Positions 37,924 through 48,106 of a DNA stretch of 64,000 nt are shown here, one piece after another. The translations under genes were made by a program, and so were the position numbers. The stretch comes from Barthelona sp. PCE (taxonomy: Eukaryota > Metamonada: BaSk clade): NCBI GenBank assembly GCA_040285745.1, contig JAUFOR010000008.1, positions 558,001-622,000 of the forward strand, written 5' to 3'. The notes under the pieces were generated by a model that was given only the letters and a program-made list of their open reading frames with translations, ran no database searches and was not told the origin of the DNA. Within the stretch, counting starts at the first letter, position 1. Each line of letters begins with the position of its first letter.

Positions 37924-38961
37924 ATGAACTTTTATCAGGCGATACGGGCAAAGAAGGACGATTTGAACTCTGAATATTTCCAAAAGTTCAAAACACACGG
38001 TAAAAAGCACAAGATGCTCACCAGTGTGGCGAAGTCCATCAGCAAGAAACAAAAATCAGAAGCACAACGCAAGGAATTCACGAAAAATGGAAGGAGCATT
38101 CGAATGATCCAACGGTGGATTATGAGAAGAAATGCACGCAAACTGGTTGAGCAGAAGCGTGCCCAACACGCTTTAGAGGAGCGTAAGGTCATGTTTGACG
38201 AAATGGCAACCAAAATCCAAAGCGCTTTTCGAGGTTACTTTGTACGACGTTTCACATGTAATTGGAAGGAAAGGCGTGAATACATTAACGCAGTGAAGGC
38301 AAAGAACGAGGAAATGAAGAAAATTCTGGATGAATATCGTGCTGCACAAGAGCACGAGCACTCGGAAGCAAGAAGGAGTGAAGAAGCAAGGAAGGTGATG
38401 GAGTTTGCAGAAAAGAAGCATCACCTTGTCTCCACGAAGTCACAAAGAGGTGTGTACACGGGCTTTGTGACAAATAATGGCGCTAACATTGATAGACTCT
38501 TGAACGAAACCAATCAAAAAATCATCAGTCAGAAAGCCAGCAAATATATACAAGAACAAAGAAGACAGTTCAGGAAGAAGAAGAAGATGGACAAGAGGCT
38601 CGAGACACTAGATGCAACACTCCCTCAAGCACAGGGTCCCTTTCCCAAACCAAGCAAATTGCTTCATTATAAGAAAAATGTCGGTATCTCGACTTCTTTA
38701 CGCAATTCTGTACCATATGAGCTTGTTGAGAAGGAGGCTAAGCTTGACCGTATCACTAGAAAGAAAGCGTTTAAGCACGGTGAGTTTGCATATAAAAAAC
38801 CTAACGAACCAAAGCCTGTACGTTACATTGGTCTGGAGGAGCGCTATGAACCGCAGATGACCACGTTTATCAAACCTCAACCGCAAAAGTGGATATCTAA
38901 GCGTGGTTTCACTAACAATGCAGGAAAAACAGATACTTTTGACGGTAAACCAGCACTATAA
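37924..38961 (+). CDS. SPATA17: SPATA17-like IQ-motif axonemal protein
   Basis: The 345-residue basic protein has an IQ motif (ATKIQSAFRGYFVRR, about residues 95-110) and a degenerate one before it (IRMIQRWIMRRNARK). It then matches the SPATA17 layout: a long charged helix (NAVKAKNEEMKKILDEYRAAQEHE), a KKHHLVSTKSQRGVYTG segment paralleling the family's MHYLLSTKQIPGIYN, a QGPF motif, and a C-terminal QKWISKRGF like the family's KKWICDKDF. SPATA17 is a cilium-associated, calmodulin-binding-type protein reported at the axonemal central apparatus. Presence here fits a ciliated cell. The start is the only in-frame ATG; the stop is 17 bp from the convergent WD gene. Confidence 0.72.
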   Translation: MNFYQAIRAKKDDLNSEYFQKFKTHGKKHKMLTSVAKSISKKQKSEAQRKEFTKNGRSIRMIQRWIMRRNARKLVEQKRAQHALEERKVMFDEMATKIQSAFRGYFVRRFTCNWKERREYINAVKAKNEEMKKILDEYRAAQEHEHSEARRSEEARKVMEFAEKKHHLVSTKSQRGVYTGFVTNNGANIDRLLNETNQKIISQKASKYIQEQRRQFRKKKKMDKRLETLDATLPQAQGPFPKPSKLLHYKKNVGISTSLRNSVPYELVEKEAKLDRITRKKAFKHGEFAYKKPNEPKPVRYIGLEERYEPQMTTFIKPQPQKWISKRGFTNNAGKTDTFDGKPAL

Positions 38962-38978
38962 TGTTGTAAATTTATTAA

Positions 38979-41513
38979 TTATTCGTTAAGAAGGGGATCT
39001 ATAAATTCTCCTCCTCCTTGACCACTGTTGAGTGCACTTAGGAACTTCCCAAATACATTGATGGATCTTCTCTTCTCAACAGACTTTGGTCTCGACACCC
39101 CCAGTTCAGGAAGCTTGAGGATGGTGAACAGGTGATCCACATTCTGGATCAAAAGCTCGTTGGTCTCAGGAAGCAATGTCACGCTCTCAATCAAAAAAGG
39201 ATAATTATATTCCCACAGCACCTCCTCTGTGAAACTAGGGTTAACCATAATGATGTTTCCGCTCTGTGAGTATACGCACAACGCAGCATCTGAGGGTAGC
39301 ATCAGTATATCACAATGGGACTCAAAAAACTGGTGGCTCGAAATGATACAAAAGTGTGTGGGGAGGACGAAATGCACGGCTCCGCAATCAGTTGATACAA
39401 ATATCAACCTACCGGCCATGATTATATTGGTAACATGGTCCTCAATCACGAGACGACCTATTTGTTTGAACGTTTCCACCGAATAAAACAAAATCTCATT
39501 GTGCGAGCCAACAACAAGAGTATTAGTCAGCGAGTCAAAAACACAGCACTTGACCTCGGCATTGAGCGATTCCTCACGCAAAAGTGAGAGATTAGCACCC
39601 AGACCCCATTGGTTGACAATACCAGCTTCATCAATAGAGATTATTGAAAGATCGCTCTTTTGCGAATTACTGATGACACTGATCACCGGTTCTCGGTGGG
39701 TGGACACTCCAAACACAATGGTATCTGTCATGACGTTGAAAGCAGCGAACTTACCTGACTGAAAACCAATGAAGAGCTGGCTACTGAAAAACATAAAAAA
39801 ATGAGACGTGGGAACGTAATGCACCTTCTTCCGGGCACGGCGTGTGGGTATTGTCTGCTTCTTGGAAGTGTGGAACCTTTGCTTCCCGAAAGACTCAGTC
39901 TGAACATCTGATATCAATTTTTTGCGAGCAATTAATCGATCTATGAGTGAAAACCGAGACACCTCGACCGTCTCGTTGACCATGCGCTGCTGCACAGTCA
40001 CCTGTGCATCCTGCCCAATGGTAACAAAACATCCTGGCTTGAAAGCCTCAATGCCGCTCATATAACCTCTGTCAAGCCACTTCGCCGTAACCTTGTTTAT
40101 CATGGCGGTGCTCGATACCGTGCCGCAATGGTCAGACCCCAGCAAGTGGATGGGTGAGACAAAAGCAGGACACTGATGAATAGAAATTTCCTTACTCTCA
40201 GTTTTAAACTCTAAAGTAAACATATCAAGACTGGTTTCATAGAATACAACAAAGCCACGCGGGTCTGTGGACACACTGCTGATCCCCTTAATTGGTTTCG
40301 GCAAGCGGATAATGTCCAGCTTTGTCAGCCCTTCAAGACTGAGCAAGTGAATATCGCTGTTCACCGCCACAGCGACGCACCCCTCCTTCAGGTGCCTCAG
40401 CAATATCATGCCCGACGGGCGGCCGCCTAGGTTGTAAGTCGCTATCGTCTGATTCAGCATTATCGAAAAAATGCAGCACATTCCGTCATTGCCAATGGTA
40501 CAAACTTGAGAGCTGCTAAGACCAATGACGCACTGGACTGCAAGTGTATGGAGGTCGCTGACCGTTTTGGAACGGTACACGGAGATCAACATAGCTTTCT
40601 TTGAGGTTCCAGAGTTCGACTGTGGTTCAAAAGCAACGCGCTCAACAAATGGTAAGAGCGATCCGGAGAGCTGCTGAATCGTCTCCATCTTGTTTTCGAA
40701 CGCCTCGTCCGACATCTTGCTCTTCTCTCTTGCCTTATCAATCAGCTCAGTCGCAGTAACTCGCGCCTTCTTCTTCTTTGATAGAGAAACATAAGCATGG
40801 TTCCTGCTAACCGGAATATCAACCTCTGATTTAAACACATGCATGTTACCGATGGTATCTACGACAATGAGTCCATCATTAATAAAGCATATTGATGATA
40901 ACCAGACACCCCCCAACTGCTTAATGTCCCTGATGTTGCTGGTAGATACGTCAGACATCCCGCTTGTCGTTGCCTTTGGCAGACACCCCATTAGCCAGCT
41001 CTCTGAGGAAATATTCTTGAAGAAATCAGTGACCGACTGCTTTAGAACGTATATGGGTCTCATAAACTCTTCTCGCTCCTCAGCGCAGTACAGCTGAAGA
41101 GACCCGTCGGTCAGCGCGGCCGCAAGGTAGTTGAACTTGACAGAGTACTTGAGGCATACTACACTGCCATCGATGTCGGCAATGCTTTGTATCCTCTTGG
41201 GCTTCTGTCTGAAAGGATAGGTGTATTCCCATATGTGAATCTGATGATCTGATGAGCCCGTGAAGATAAGACGCATCGAAGGAACGACACATAAACTAAT
41301 AATTGACGTCATATGAGCATTTTCGATTATGAACTTTGGGGTGGAGACGGAATGCGACGCCGATTGTACAAAGCACCCAAAAGACCCGTTGGAAAAGCCC
41401 ACAAACATACAGTCGCGCTCCTGCACCGGTACACAATCGATAATTGTTATCGAAAACTCGCGGTTAAATTGTTTCTGCTTTAATACGTACTGGTGGACCA
41501 ATCTTGTCTGCAT
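38979..41513 (-). CDS. WD40-repeat beta-propeller protein of unknown function
   Basis: The 844-residue protein begins at ATG 41513. WD-type repeats are visible, the best being RLIFTGSSDHQIHIWEYTYPF near residue 80-100, with others near FCMFVGFSNGSFGCF, LAAALTDGSLQLYC and, in the C-terminal half, SDLSIISIDEAGIVNQWGLG and TNTLVVGSHNEILFYSVE. A basic insertion (SLSKKKKARVTATELIDKAREK) sits near residue 240. Two propellers in tandem are likely. The layout resembles ciliary WD proteins such as WDR49/WDR64, but no specific match is provable. It is convergent with SPATA17. Confidence 0.75.
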   Translation of the reverse strand: MQTRLVHQYVLKQKQFNREFSITIIDCVPVQERDCMFVGFSNGSFGCFVQSASHSVSTPKFIIENAHMTSIISLCVVPSMRLIFTGSSDHQIHIWEYTYPFRQKPKRIQSIADIDGSVVCLKYSVKFNYLAAALTDGSLQLYCAEEREEFMRPIYVLKQSVTDFFKNISSESWLMGCLPKATTSGMSDVSTSNIRDIKQLGGVWLSSICFINDGLIVVDTIGNMHVFKSEVDIPVSRNHAYVSLSKKKKARVTATELIDKAREKSKMSDEAFENKMETIQQLSGSLLPFVERVAFEPQSNSGTSKKAMLISVYRSKTVSDLHTLAVQCVIGLSSSQVCTIGNDGMCCIFSIMLNQTIATYNLGGRPSGMILLRHLKEGCVAVAVNSDIHLLSLEGLTKLDIIRLPKPIKGISSVSTDPRGFVVFYETSLDMFTLEFKTESKEISIHQCPAFVSPIHLLGSDHCGTVSSTAMINKVTAKWLDRGYMSGIEAFKPGCFVTIGQDAQVTVQQRMVNETVEVSRFSLIDRLIARKKLISDVQTESFGKQRFHTSKKQTIPTRRARKKVHYVPTSHFFMFFSSQLFIGFQSGKFAAFNVMTDTIVFGVSTHREPVISVISNSQKSDLSIISIDEAGIVNQWGLGANLSLLREESLNAEVKCCVFDSLTNTLVVGSHNEILFYSVETFKQIGRLVIEDHVTNIIMAGRLIFVSTDCGAVHFVLPTHFCIISSHQFFESHCDILMLPSDAALCVYSQSGNIIMVNPSFTEEVLWEYNYPFLIESVTLLPETNELLIQNVDHLFTILKLPELGVSRPKSVEKRRSINVFGKFLSALNSGQGGGEFIDPLLNE

Positions 41514-41583
41514 TTATACGTGGTGACCCATATTTTTATGTATGAAATGGGAGATAATGATGTTAACGAAAATATTTACTTCT

Positions 41584-43524
41584 TTAAAGGGCAACATCAT
41601 CACATTCATTGAGGATGTCTATGGTCGCGTTAAGAACCTTCAGACGCTCATTGAGCACGGCTCTTCTTCGTGTTGTTTCAGGGTCTTCGTTCATCAGGGC
41701 TTCCAGATCATTTGCGATGTAAATCCTGTCAGTAAGGGCTTGGCGCATGTTCTTTTTGCTTCCATTGACGAGGAAATGCATGATAATCTTTGGGATGCTG
41801 TCGCTCACCTTCACTGCAACAATCTCAAAGTAATTAATCAGCATTGACTTCATCAACTCGATAATCTGCGTGTCTCGAGTCGTTGCAGCCATCTGGACAC
41901 TTGGTTGAGAAGGAATGCGTTCCATTTTTTTGGGCTTCTTAGTATTACTTTGCTCATTTTCAATGTCCTGCAGACGTTCGCGGACGCGCTCGTCGACTAT
42001 GCGCTCGACGTGTGCGTTATACCCCTTAAAATGTGGATGCTGCGTGTTTATGTAAGCTATCTCGCACTCAATAGAATCTCTAATAAAAGCCTGTGTTGGC
42101 TGCAGCGCGTCAAAGAGAACCTCCTGCGCAACGTCCTTGATACGCTTCTCGAATTTGCTGAACCTTGCGATCTTCTCAGTTATACAACCGTCGATCATCC
42201 TTCTCAGCTCCTCATATACGTCTTCGGCACACGCGATTGCGGGATTTTCGAGTTCCACAAGCTGTTTAGTCACTAATTGATCAAATGCGTTGCTAGGGGT
42301 GAACAAGAGAGGTTTAACACCGCTAGCGTTGTTAACAACCATCGTGATATGCTCGGGCCGAACGGTTGCATACGGTTGCACCCTGGAGATATTCTTCTGA
42401 AGCTGTTCTGTGAAAATGTTGTTCAGCTTAGCACCTCCAACAAGTTCTTCAGTGATTCGCCCCTGCACCTTGCCTTCGATGTGATCGCAGTATCTTTGAT
42501 AAAATGCATCAATGAGGTCGATTGCGATAGCCTTGTTATCACCTATGGGCGCATCTCCCAGTGTTCGTAACTCGTTCTTGCTTCTGTTTAAGTACTTGTT
42601 TGCTTGTCGACGCATGTTAGGAATGCTACGCTTGATGTGGTGCATAAGATACCTGTTCAGTGTCCGCGTGAGAAACGCTATACCACATCGTTCTGCAACC
42701 GTCGCATACTTCTGGTGGGTCAAAAAGAACTGCTCCTCCAATGCGTGTTGTGCTTCAACAGACTTACCGTCATTGATTGACTGCTGGCTCCTGTTGACGA
42801 CTCCGATATACCCAAGGCGCAGCGGAACCACCCGTCCTTCCAGAATGTCGAGAGCGTCTGTACCATCATCCATCAAATCCAGCTTGGTCACAACGGCCAG
42901 CGTCCTCATTCCCTCAGGGTCGACCTCCTTCGCCAGCTGCAGCGCGTCTGACGTAGCAATGTCAGTGTTTGCAGCGTGTACAGCGAGTATTATGGTTTGT
43001 GGACTGGAAATGTACTCCAAACACATTTGCCTGATCTTGACGTCGATATCCTTCGTCTGGTCACCAACAGGTATCTTTGTGAGGCCAGGCAGATCGATGA
43101 GTGTTAAATCCAGGAAGTGGGAGGAGTGCAGCTTCAAGTTTATAGGGAGTGTGCTTATACCTTTGTTCTGACCTGCAATACGACTTGTATCTTGCTCTAT
43201 CTCCTGCATGATCTCTGCGTAATCGGTGTACACCCTGTTTGGCTTGTGAAGAAACTCACCCCACTCATTGTACTCTTTTCCATCACTAGCCTTCACTTTT
43301 TTGCTTGTTTTGATCAATTGCAGGATGAGAGGACGACGTGTGACAACATTGGATCCGCTGGGGAGAAAGTCACGCCCCACAATGCTCGTCATGATGCTTG
43401 TTTTTCCGCACGACTGGCTTCCGACAACGCAAATTTGAGGAAGAACGATGTTGTTCTTCTGAGACTTGTTGAGAGTCGTATATACGTCCTGCAGCCTATT
43501 TATCGTCGGGATCAATTGTTCCAT
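41584..43524 (-). CDS. dynamin-related GTPase
   Basis: From ATG 43524 the product is 646 residues; the frame is open upstream only to TTG. GTPase motifs are G1 GSQSCGKTS (residues 35-43; dynamins usually have GKS), G2 VVTRRPL, G3 DLPGLTKIP and G4 TKLDLM. The dynamin middle domain follows, and a GED-like C-terminus (DRIYIANDLEALMNEDPETTRRRAVLNERLKVLNATIDILNE) ends the protein; no PH or proline-rich domain is present. This is the DRP1/Vps1 layout, involved in fission of organelles or vesicles. Its N-terminus (MEQLIPTINRLQDV) matches the family start. It is divergent from the beta7 gene across 446 bp. Confidence 0.9.
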   Translation of the reverse strand: MEQLIPTINRLQDVYTTLNKSQKNNIVLPQICVVGSQSCGKTSIMTSIVGRDFLPSGSNVVTRRPLILQLIKTSKKVKASDGKEYNEWGEFLHKPNRVYTDYAEIMQEIEQDTSRIAGQNKGISTLPINLKLHSSHFLDLTLIDLPGLTKIPVGDQTKDIDVKIRQMCLEYISSPQTIILAVHAANTDIATSDALQLAKEVDPEGMRTLAVVTKLDLMDDGTDALDILEGRVVPLRLGYIGVVNRSQQSINDGKSVEAQHALEEQFFLTHQKYATVAERCGIAFLTRTLNRYLMHHIKRSIPNMRRQANKYLNRSKNELRTLGDAPIGDNKAIAIDLIDAFYQRYCDHIEGKVQGRITEELVGGAKLNNIFTEQLQKNISRVQPYATVRPEHITMVVNNASGVKPLLFTPSNAFDQLVTKQLVELENPAIACAEDVYEELRRMIDGCITEKIARFSKFEKRIKDVAQEVLFDALQPTQAFIRDSIECEIAYINTQHPHFKGYNAHVERIVDERVRERLQDIENEQSNTKKPKKMERIPSQPSVQMAATTRDTQIIELMKSMLINYFEIVAVKVSDSIPKIIMHFLVNGSKKNMRQALTDRIYIANDLEALMNEDPETTRRRAVLNERLKVLNATIDILNECDDVAL

Positions 43525-43970
43525 TGGATGAAAACAGATGAATATTGTAAACAACTCCTGTAAACCGGCGATATTTCAAATGTCTTGATTTCTTTATTAA
43601 AACGTCTGTGCATGTCTCTGTTCGGCATATTAAGGATTTAAAATAAGCCCACATTAATACATGCAAAGAAAAAATTCCTGTACCGAAATTTCCCAATTAT
43701 TCTCTACCTCCATCTAAAGGTCCGCTGCATCCGTTAAGATGTGAGTGACAAGAATGGAATACTCATGAAAACGCGCAAAAAATTCCAGCAAAAAGGAAAT
43801 ATTACAATGCTCTGAAAAACCAATGCTTCAGCCCACATTTAAGCGCTAAAAGCGCTGCCGAATGTAAAAAGGGATATAATCACAAAAACCGATTGTTTTG
43901 CGTTTCTCACCATTATCAGCATTTATATATAAGTATTTACATTCATTTGCAAGTACATCTAACGTTTAGT
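43525..43970. other. intergenic, dynamin-related / proteasome beta7 bidirectional spacer
   Basis: This 446-bp spacer has no ORF with coding character. Near the plus-strand start are GCGTTTCTCACCATTATCAG and ATTTATATATAAG, with a TTTAG immediately before the ATG. A 5' UTR intron or an extra upstream beta7 exon is possible, but I cannot show it. Confidence 0.45.
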
Positions 43971-44624
43971 ATGGTATCGGGCGCATCTGTCATATCTATC
44001 GTCTACAATGGAGGTATTCTCATTGGAAGCGACACAATCTTATCATCGGGCAAAATGTTGCGATACAACAACATCCAAAGGGTTCACAAGGTCACAGAGC
44101 AATGTGTCATGATTGCTTCAGGGGATTATGCAGATTTTCAGCTTTTCCAGAGGGAGATTGATCGTGTCATTCGCGAACAAAAAGTAGAGGAGTACAACTA
44201 CCAACACGACGCAAGGGAAATCCATCAACTGGTGTCTAGAATCCAATACAATGCATCAAGGAGAGTTGAGCCTCTTTATAATGATGTTATAATTGCTGGT
44301 ATTACACATGATGCTGTGCCGTACATCGGCTCTGCTGACCTCCAGGGAACATCGTTTTCATCTGACCGATACATCACGAGCGGCTTTTCACTTTACATCT
44401 GTCAACCTATTTTAGAAGAGAAGTGGGAAGAGAACATGACACAAGACCAGGCCTTTGAGCTGATGTGTGAGCTCTTCCACGTGTTGTACGCACGACATGC
44501 TTTACAAGGAAAGGAATTCCAGGTTACTTGTGTTTCGGAAGACGGTGTAGAGACTTCTGAGAAGATTTCTGCTGAGCTGAACTGGGACTGGGCCGACGAT
44601 GTGATGAGATTCACAAAGGTGTAG
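43971..44624 (+). CDS. PSMB4: 20S proteasome subunit beta7 (PSMB4/PRE4)
   Basis: From ATG 43971 the product is 217 residues (the frame is open upstream without an ATG). The diagnostic MIASGDYADFQ motif, IQYNASRRVEPLYNDVIIAGI and ITSGFSLYICQPILEEKW match beta7. The catalytic Thr region reads GASVISI, so there is no N-terminal Thr nucleophile, as expected for this inactive subunit. The propeptide, important in other eukaryotes for joining half-proteasomes, would be only a few residues long, unless an upstream exon exists. A UMP1-like chaperone is encoded at 18440-18826. Confidence 0.9.
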   Translation: MVSGASVISIVYNGGILIGSDTILSSGKMLRYNNIQRVHKVTEQCVMIASGDYADFQLFQREIDRVIREQKVEEYNYQHDAREIHQLVSRIQYNASRRVEPLYNDVIIAGITHDAVPYIGSADLQGTSFSSDRYITSGFSLYICQPILEEKWEENMTQDQAFELMCELFHVLYARHALQGKEFQVTCVSEDGVETSEKISAELNWDWADDVMRFTKV

Positions 44625-44681
44625 TAAACATTTTGTTTTAATTATTTTTAATTATCAATATTTTTTTTTGAGATTAATTTT

Positions 44682-46001
44682 CTATTGAAGATGTGCTGGT
44701 GGCGATAGGGAAACTGGGCGCATGATTTCAGCGCTTCCAAAAGGACTAATCTCAGGCATTGTGTTGATCACACCATCATCTTCACTGTGAATAGATTCAC
44801 TCGATATACTGCTCACGAGTGATCCCTCTGTCGGGTTGGGGGTCGTACGCCTCACAAATGCCTGGTGCAAGTCGTATAACAACTCAGTATGACTGGGATG
44901 ATGCTGCACAAAGGCTCCCAGAGCTCCAAGAAACCCATGATGCCTGATAAACACTGCACGCTGCTCCGATCCACTGTAGAAGTCAATACCGAACGATAAG
45001 GTCTCCTTCATAACAGTGTGAGATTTCTCCTTGCCTAAAAAGTGACCGCAGAAGACAATATCCTTTGCACCAACGGACGTGGCTGCGTGACTCGCAAGAT
45101 GTGCCACGTTGATACAAACCATAAACATAAGACTTCTTAGGATATCGTTCTTCGTGTGCTCTTTTCGAAAGAGTGAACCAAATGATGCTGCTGGCAGGTC
45201 TGGGTCGATGTTCAGTCCCTCAGCTGCACCTCCGTAGATATCACGGATAAGAAGATCGCAGTTCCTGTAATCTCCTGCTGTTGTGAGCTCTATGATGCGG
45301 TCGAAGTCAGTTTCACCAGTCAACAACTTTGCAAGTGCCAGAAATGTTGCTCCACCAAGACAAGTACCTGACACACGGGAAAATCGGTCAAAGCCCTCAA
45401 CAAGGAGGAAGGAGACACCACTACCAAATGAAACGAGGAGATACGGATAGATGTGAGAGGGAGGCAAAAATGTCTTTAATGGAATGATCTCATGCAGTTT
45501 ATGATTAATAACGAAGCAAGAATTCGGAACTTCGTTAAGGACAAAATTCAAACCCAGAACAAGCGTCGTCATTTCCTCACGCTGGTTTATCGCAACACCC
45601 ATTTGATCCTCAATAAGTTGTGAATATCTGAACGCGCCACCCCCTGTCGCCGTCACATTGGTAATGAGGGAATTAAGCTCATACTTTTTCACAAACATAA
45701 GACACTCATCCAAAGAAGCGCTGCTAAACTTGTATAACCTAAATTTCCCATCAAAATGTGCTGACTCGAACTCTGCATCACCAGGTGGCAGCCTGGATGT
45801 GATGAATGCTGCTTGCTCGTGGTTATTTGGCTCAAAAACCAACAGTTTTGCTAAACTACCACCAATATCAAAGGTCACTGTGGGTTTCCCGCGGAATAGA
45901 GCCATCCTGTTGGTGAGATATAGTTTTAAAATATGATAACACTGTCCTTTCAAAGATAAAACTCGCCTGAGATCTTGATTTTCTATTTTGTACCGCTTCA
46001 T
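44682..46001 (-). CDS. pantothenate kinase, eukaryotic type II (PanK)
   Basis: The 439-residue protein has PanK signatures: ATP-binding VTFDIGGSLAKLLVFEP near the N-terminus, TATGGGAFRY, LLVSFGSGVSFLLVEG, VSGTCLGGATFLALAKLLTG, and YGGAAEGLNIDPDLPAASFG, followed by VCINVAHLA and DIVFCGHFLG. It catalyses ATP-dependent phosphorylation of pantothenate, the first step of coenzyme A synthesis. The start could be ATG 46001 or the internal ATG at 45905 (MALFRGKP), which lies closer to the conserved domain; the 32-residue extension is basic. The C-terminal 60 residues are a Ser/Pro/Thr-rich tail absent from many PanKs. Confidence 0.9.
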   Translation of the reverse strand: MKRYKIENQDLRRVLSLKGQCYHILKLYLTNRMALFRGKPTVTFDIGGSLAKLLVFEPNNHEQAAFITSRLPPGDAEFESAHFDGKFRLYKFSSASLDECLMFVKKYELNSLITNVTATGGGAFRYSQLIEDQMGVAINQREEMTTLVLGLNFVLNEVPNSCFVINHKLHEIIPLKTFLPPSHIYPYLLVSFGSGVSFLLVEGFDRFSRVSGTCLGGATFLALAKLLTGETDFDRIIELTTAGDYRNCDLLIRDIYGGAAEGLNIDPDLPAASFGSLFRKEHTKNDILRSLMFMVCINVAHLASHAATSVGAKDIVFCGHFLGKEKSHTVMKETLSFGIDFYSGSEQRAVFIRHHGFLGALGAFVQHHPSHTELLYDLHQAFVRRTTPNPTEGSLVSSISSESIHSEDDGVINTMPEISPFGSAEIMRPVSLSPPAHLQ

Positions 46002-46216
46002 AACTTTAAGAAGCCATTGTTTACCAGATTTGTATCATGAATCGCGAAAATCTCCGAGATTCTATTTTCCTAAATTCTGCGTATTAACTCAAAGGCTTCT
46101 AATTAGTGTAAAAACGCAATGGACGCACCATAAGAACTCAAAGATGGGTCTCTTTCCATGCGATATTAACTAAAACAATACGTTATCCATATTATTCACC
46201 TTCTCACGTTCCGGGA

Positions 46217-48106
46217 ATGAATGGGGATTTGGAGCGCATTAAATCAGAAACAAAAAAGAAAAGGTCTCTCCTTGAGGATCTCAGGGAGCGAAATAAGCAG
46301 CTCACCGAGAGTTTGAGTGATTCATTGGATATTAACAGTCTACTTCACAAATATCTACCTTCAAAACCCATCGTTCTGGGTGAAGTACGCTCCAAGCTTG
46401 AACAAATTAGCAAACCAAAGGAGGAAAGAAGTACTGTACCTGAACATTCAGAAATTCAGGTTCAGGAACCGAGAGCACATAGGGAACCCACCATGGAGGA
46501 CTTCTCTAGTGTCCTATTCACTGCACAGAGTACGAAACCTGCCGTCTATGAGATCGGCCTTCAAGCTGAGATGGTTGAGACCAAAGAATACAGTATTGAG
46601 GAGCCAATCGTTACTGTTGAGCCCGAGTCTGAACCGGAGGACGATGTTTTGAGGCCTGAGGAGCGTGTATTGACTCAGGAAGAAATCGAAATGATTGAGG
46701 AGTCGCCTCAATTCCTTCAATTCTGTGAACGCGTATCCAAACTTTATTCCTCTGTACGCGACAGGCCCGGTGAGGATGTGCAGCTGTTCACATTAACTGA
46801 GACTTTAAAGCAACACACAGAAACCGAAAAAATGTTCGAGGTTCTCAAAACCAGGCCTACGCAGGATCTACAACAAAAGAACAATGAAGCTTACAGTGTG
46901 ACAACGTTCAACCAATTGCGTGGTGGAATGCTTGCTATCGGTATGGGAAGAGGACACGTCCAGCCTGGAATGCTCCCGGAGGACGAGATGTCTGGGCTTG
47001 TTGTGCTTGTTAACGTTGCACAGCCCAATACAGTGCTACGTGTGTGTTGTGTACCACATCCGGTTACAAATATTACTTCACATCCAGAAAAAGCACATTT
47101 ACTGTATGTAGGTACACGATTCGGCACAGTATATGCATTCAACGTTCTTGTTGAGGCGGAAACAACACATCCAGCGTTTTCGTTTCCTCCATTCCGGGGG
47201 TGCACCGTCATCGGCCTGCTTTGGATCCAGAACTCTCTTCTTATTTGCTTATCCACAGGTCATCTCATGCTGTTCCACCTTGACATCGACGGGCGCCCAC
47301 CGGACAAACCAAGCGAGTACTTTAAGATGGTGACCGAAGGAGGATTCTCTGAGTTCACAAACGTTTCGTTTTGTCCAGCCAACAGTATCGTCAGCATGAC
47401 CGCGTCCACGATCACCGGCCGCGTTGTCCACTCGCTCATTGATGATTTCAAGGCTGGCTCGAACTCAACCCCAATAGGTGAAAAGCTCACCGAGGAAAAC
47501 TGCAAGCTCCTTCAGGAACGGGCCATTGGGTTCAAGACACCGGCGCATATGGGGCCTGTGCTTGCAATGGACGTGTGCACTCCGCCAATGGGAAGCACAG
47601 GAAATGAGGCGATTGTCAGATGTAACTTCGAGCAATGGATCGTTACAGGTGGGTCCGACTGGGACGTGCGGTTGTGGCTGCCCTCAAGTGTGGTGCAACA
47701 CTTTGTATCGTCGGTCGAGATGGATTCCAGCATTTTCATGAGAGATCACTTTTGTCTTGCTGTTTTTGAGGCACATGGACCGATAACAGGCGTTGCTTTC
47801 AGCCCTAAGAACCCCTTGGCATTTGTCTCATGCGATGCGAATGGAGTGATTCAGTATTTTGATTTGCATCATGATTTTCATGGTCCCAGGTACGTTTTTT
47901 CCTTAGAAGATGATAAAGTGTGCACATCCCTTGTTATACACAACAATCATATCATTGTGGGCACTATGTCTGGCAATGTTCGAGTTTTTATGGTGCAAGA
48001 AACTGTTCTACCACCACTCACTGAGTTGTGGGAGTCTTTCGGAGAAAAGATCATTAATGTGCTCGAGAACCATAAGCGTGTGGAGTCTGAGCGTACACAG
48101 AAGTAA
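46217..48106 (+). CDS. cytoplasmic dynein intermediate chain
   Basis: The 629-residue protein has an N-terminal helix (DLERIKSETKKKRSLLEDLRERN) like the dynactin/NudE-binding helix of DYNC1I, an acidic middle containing IGLQAEM, which could be a light-chain LC8-type site (inferred), then LTQEEIEMIEESPQFLQFCERVSKLYSSV, matching the intermediate-chain region that binds the heavy chain and dimerises with light chains. Six or so WD repeats make the C-terminal propeller (FEQWIVTGGSDWDVRLWLPS, VFEAHGPITGVAFSPKNPLAFVSCD). It would tether the motor to cargo in retrograde transport or mitosis; IFT-type IC is an alternative. It diverges from pantothenate kinase across 215 bp. Confidence 0.78.
   Translation: MNGDLERIKSETKKKRSLLEDLRERNKQLTESLSDSLDINSLLHKYLPSKPIVLGEVRSKLEQISKPKEERSTVPEHSEIQVQEPRAHREPTMEDFSSVLFTAQSTKPAVYEIGLQAEMVETKEYSIEEPIVTVEPESEPEDDVLRPEERVLTQEEIEMIEESPQFLQFCERVSKLYSSVRDRPGEDVQLFTLTETLKQHTETEKMFEVLKTRPTQDLQQKNNEAYSVTTFNQLRGGMLAIGMGRGHVQPGMLPEDEMSGLVVLVNVAQPNTVLRVCCVPHPVTNITSHPEKAHLLYVGTRFGTVYAFNVLVEAETTHPAFSFPPFRGCTVIGLLWIQNSLLICLSTGHLMLFHLDIDGRPPDKPSEYFKMVTEGGFSEFTNVSFCPANSIVSMTASTITGRVVHSLIDDFKAGSNSTPIGEKLTEENCKLLQERAIGFKTPAHMGPVLAMDVCTPPMGSTGNEAIVRCNFEQWIVTGGSDWDVRLWLPSSVVQHFVSSVEMDSSIFMRDHFCLAVFEAHGPITGVAFSPKNPLAFVSCDANGVIQYFDLHHDFHGPRYVFSLEDDKVCTSLVIHNNHIIVGTMSGNVRVFMVQETVLPPLTELWESFGEKIINVLENHKRVESERTQK

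Noticed and set aside
42512-43171. 219-aa plus-strand ORF opposite the dynamin-related gene
   Set aside because: It is antisense to the conserved GTPase domain and carries no domain of its own.
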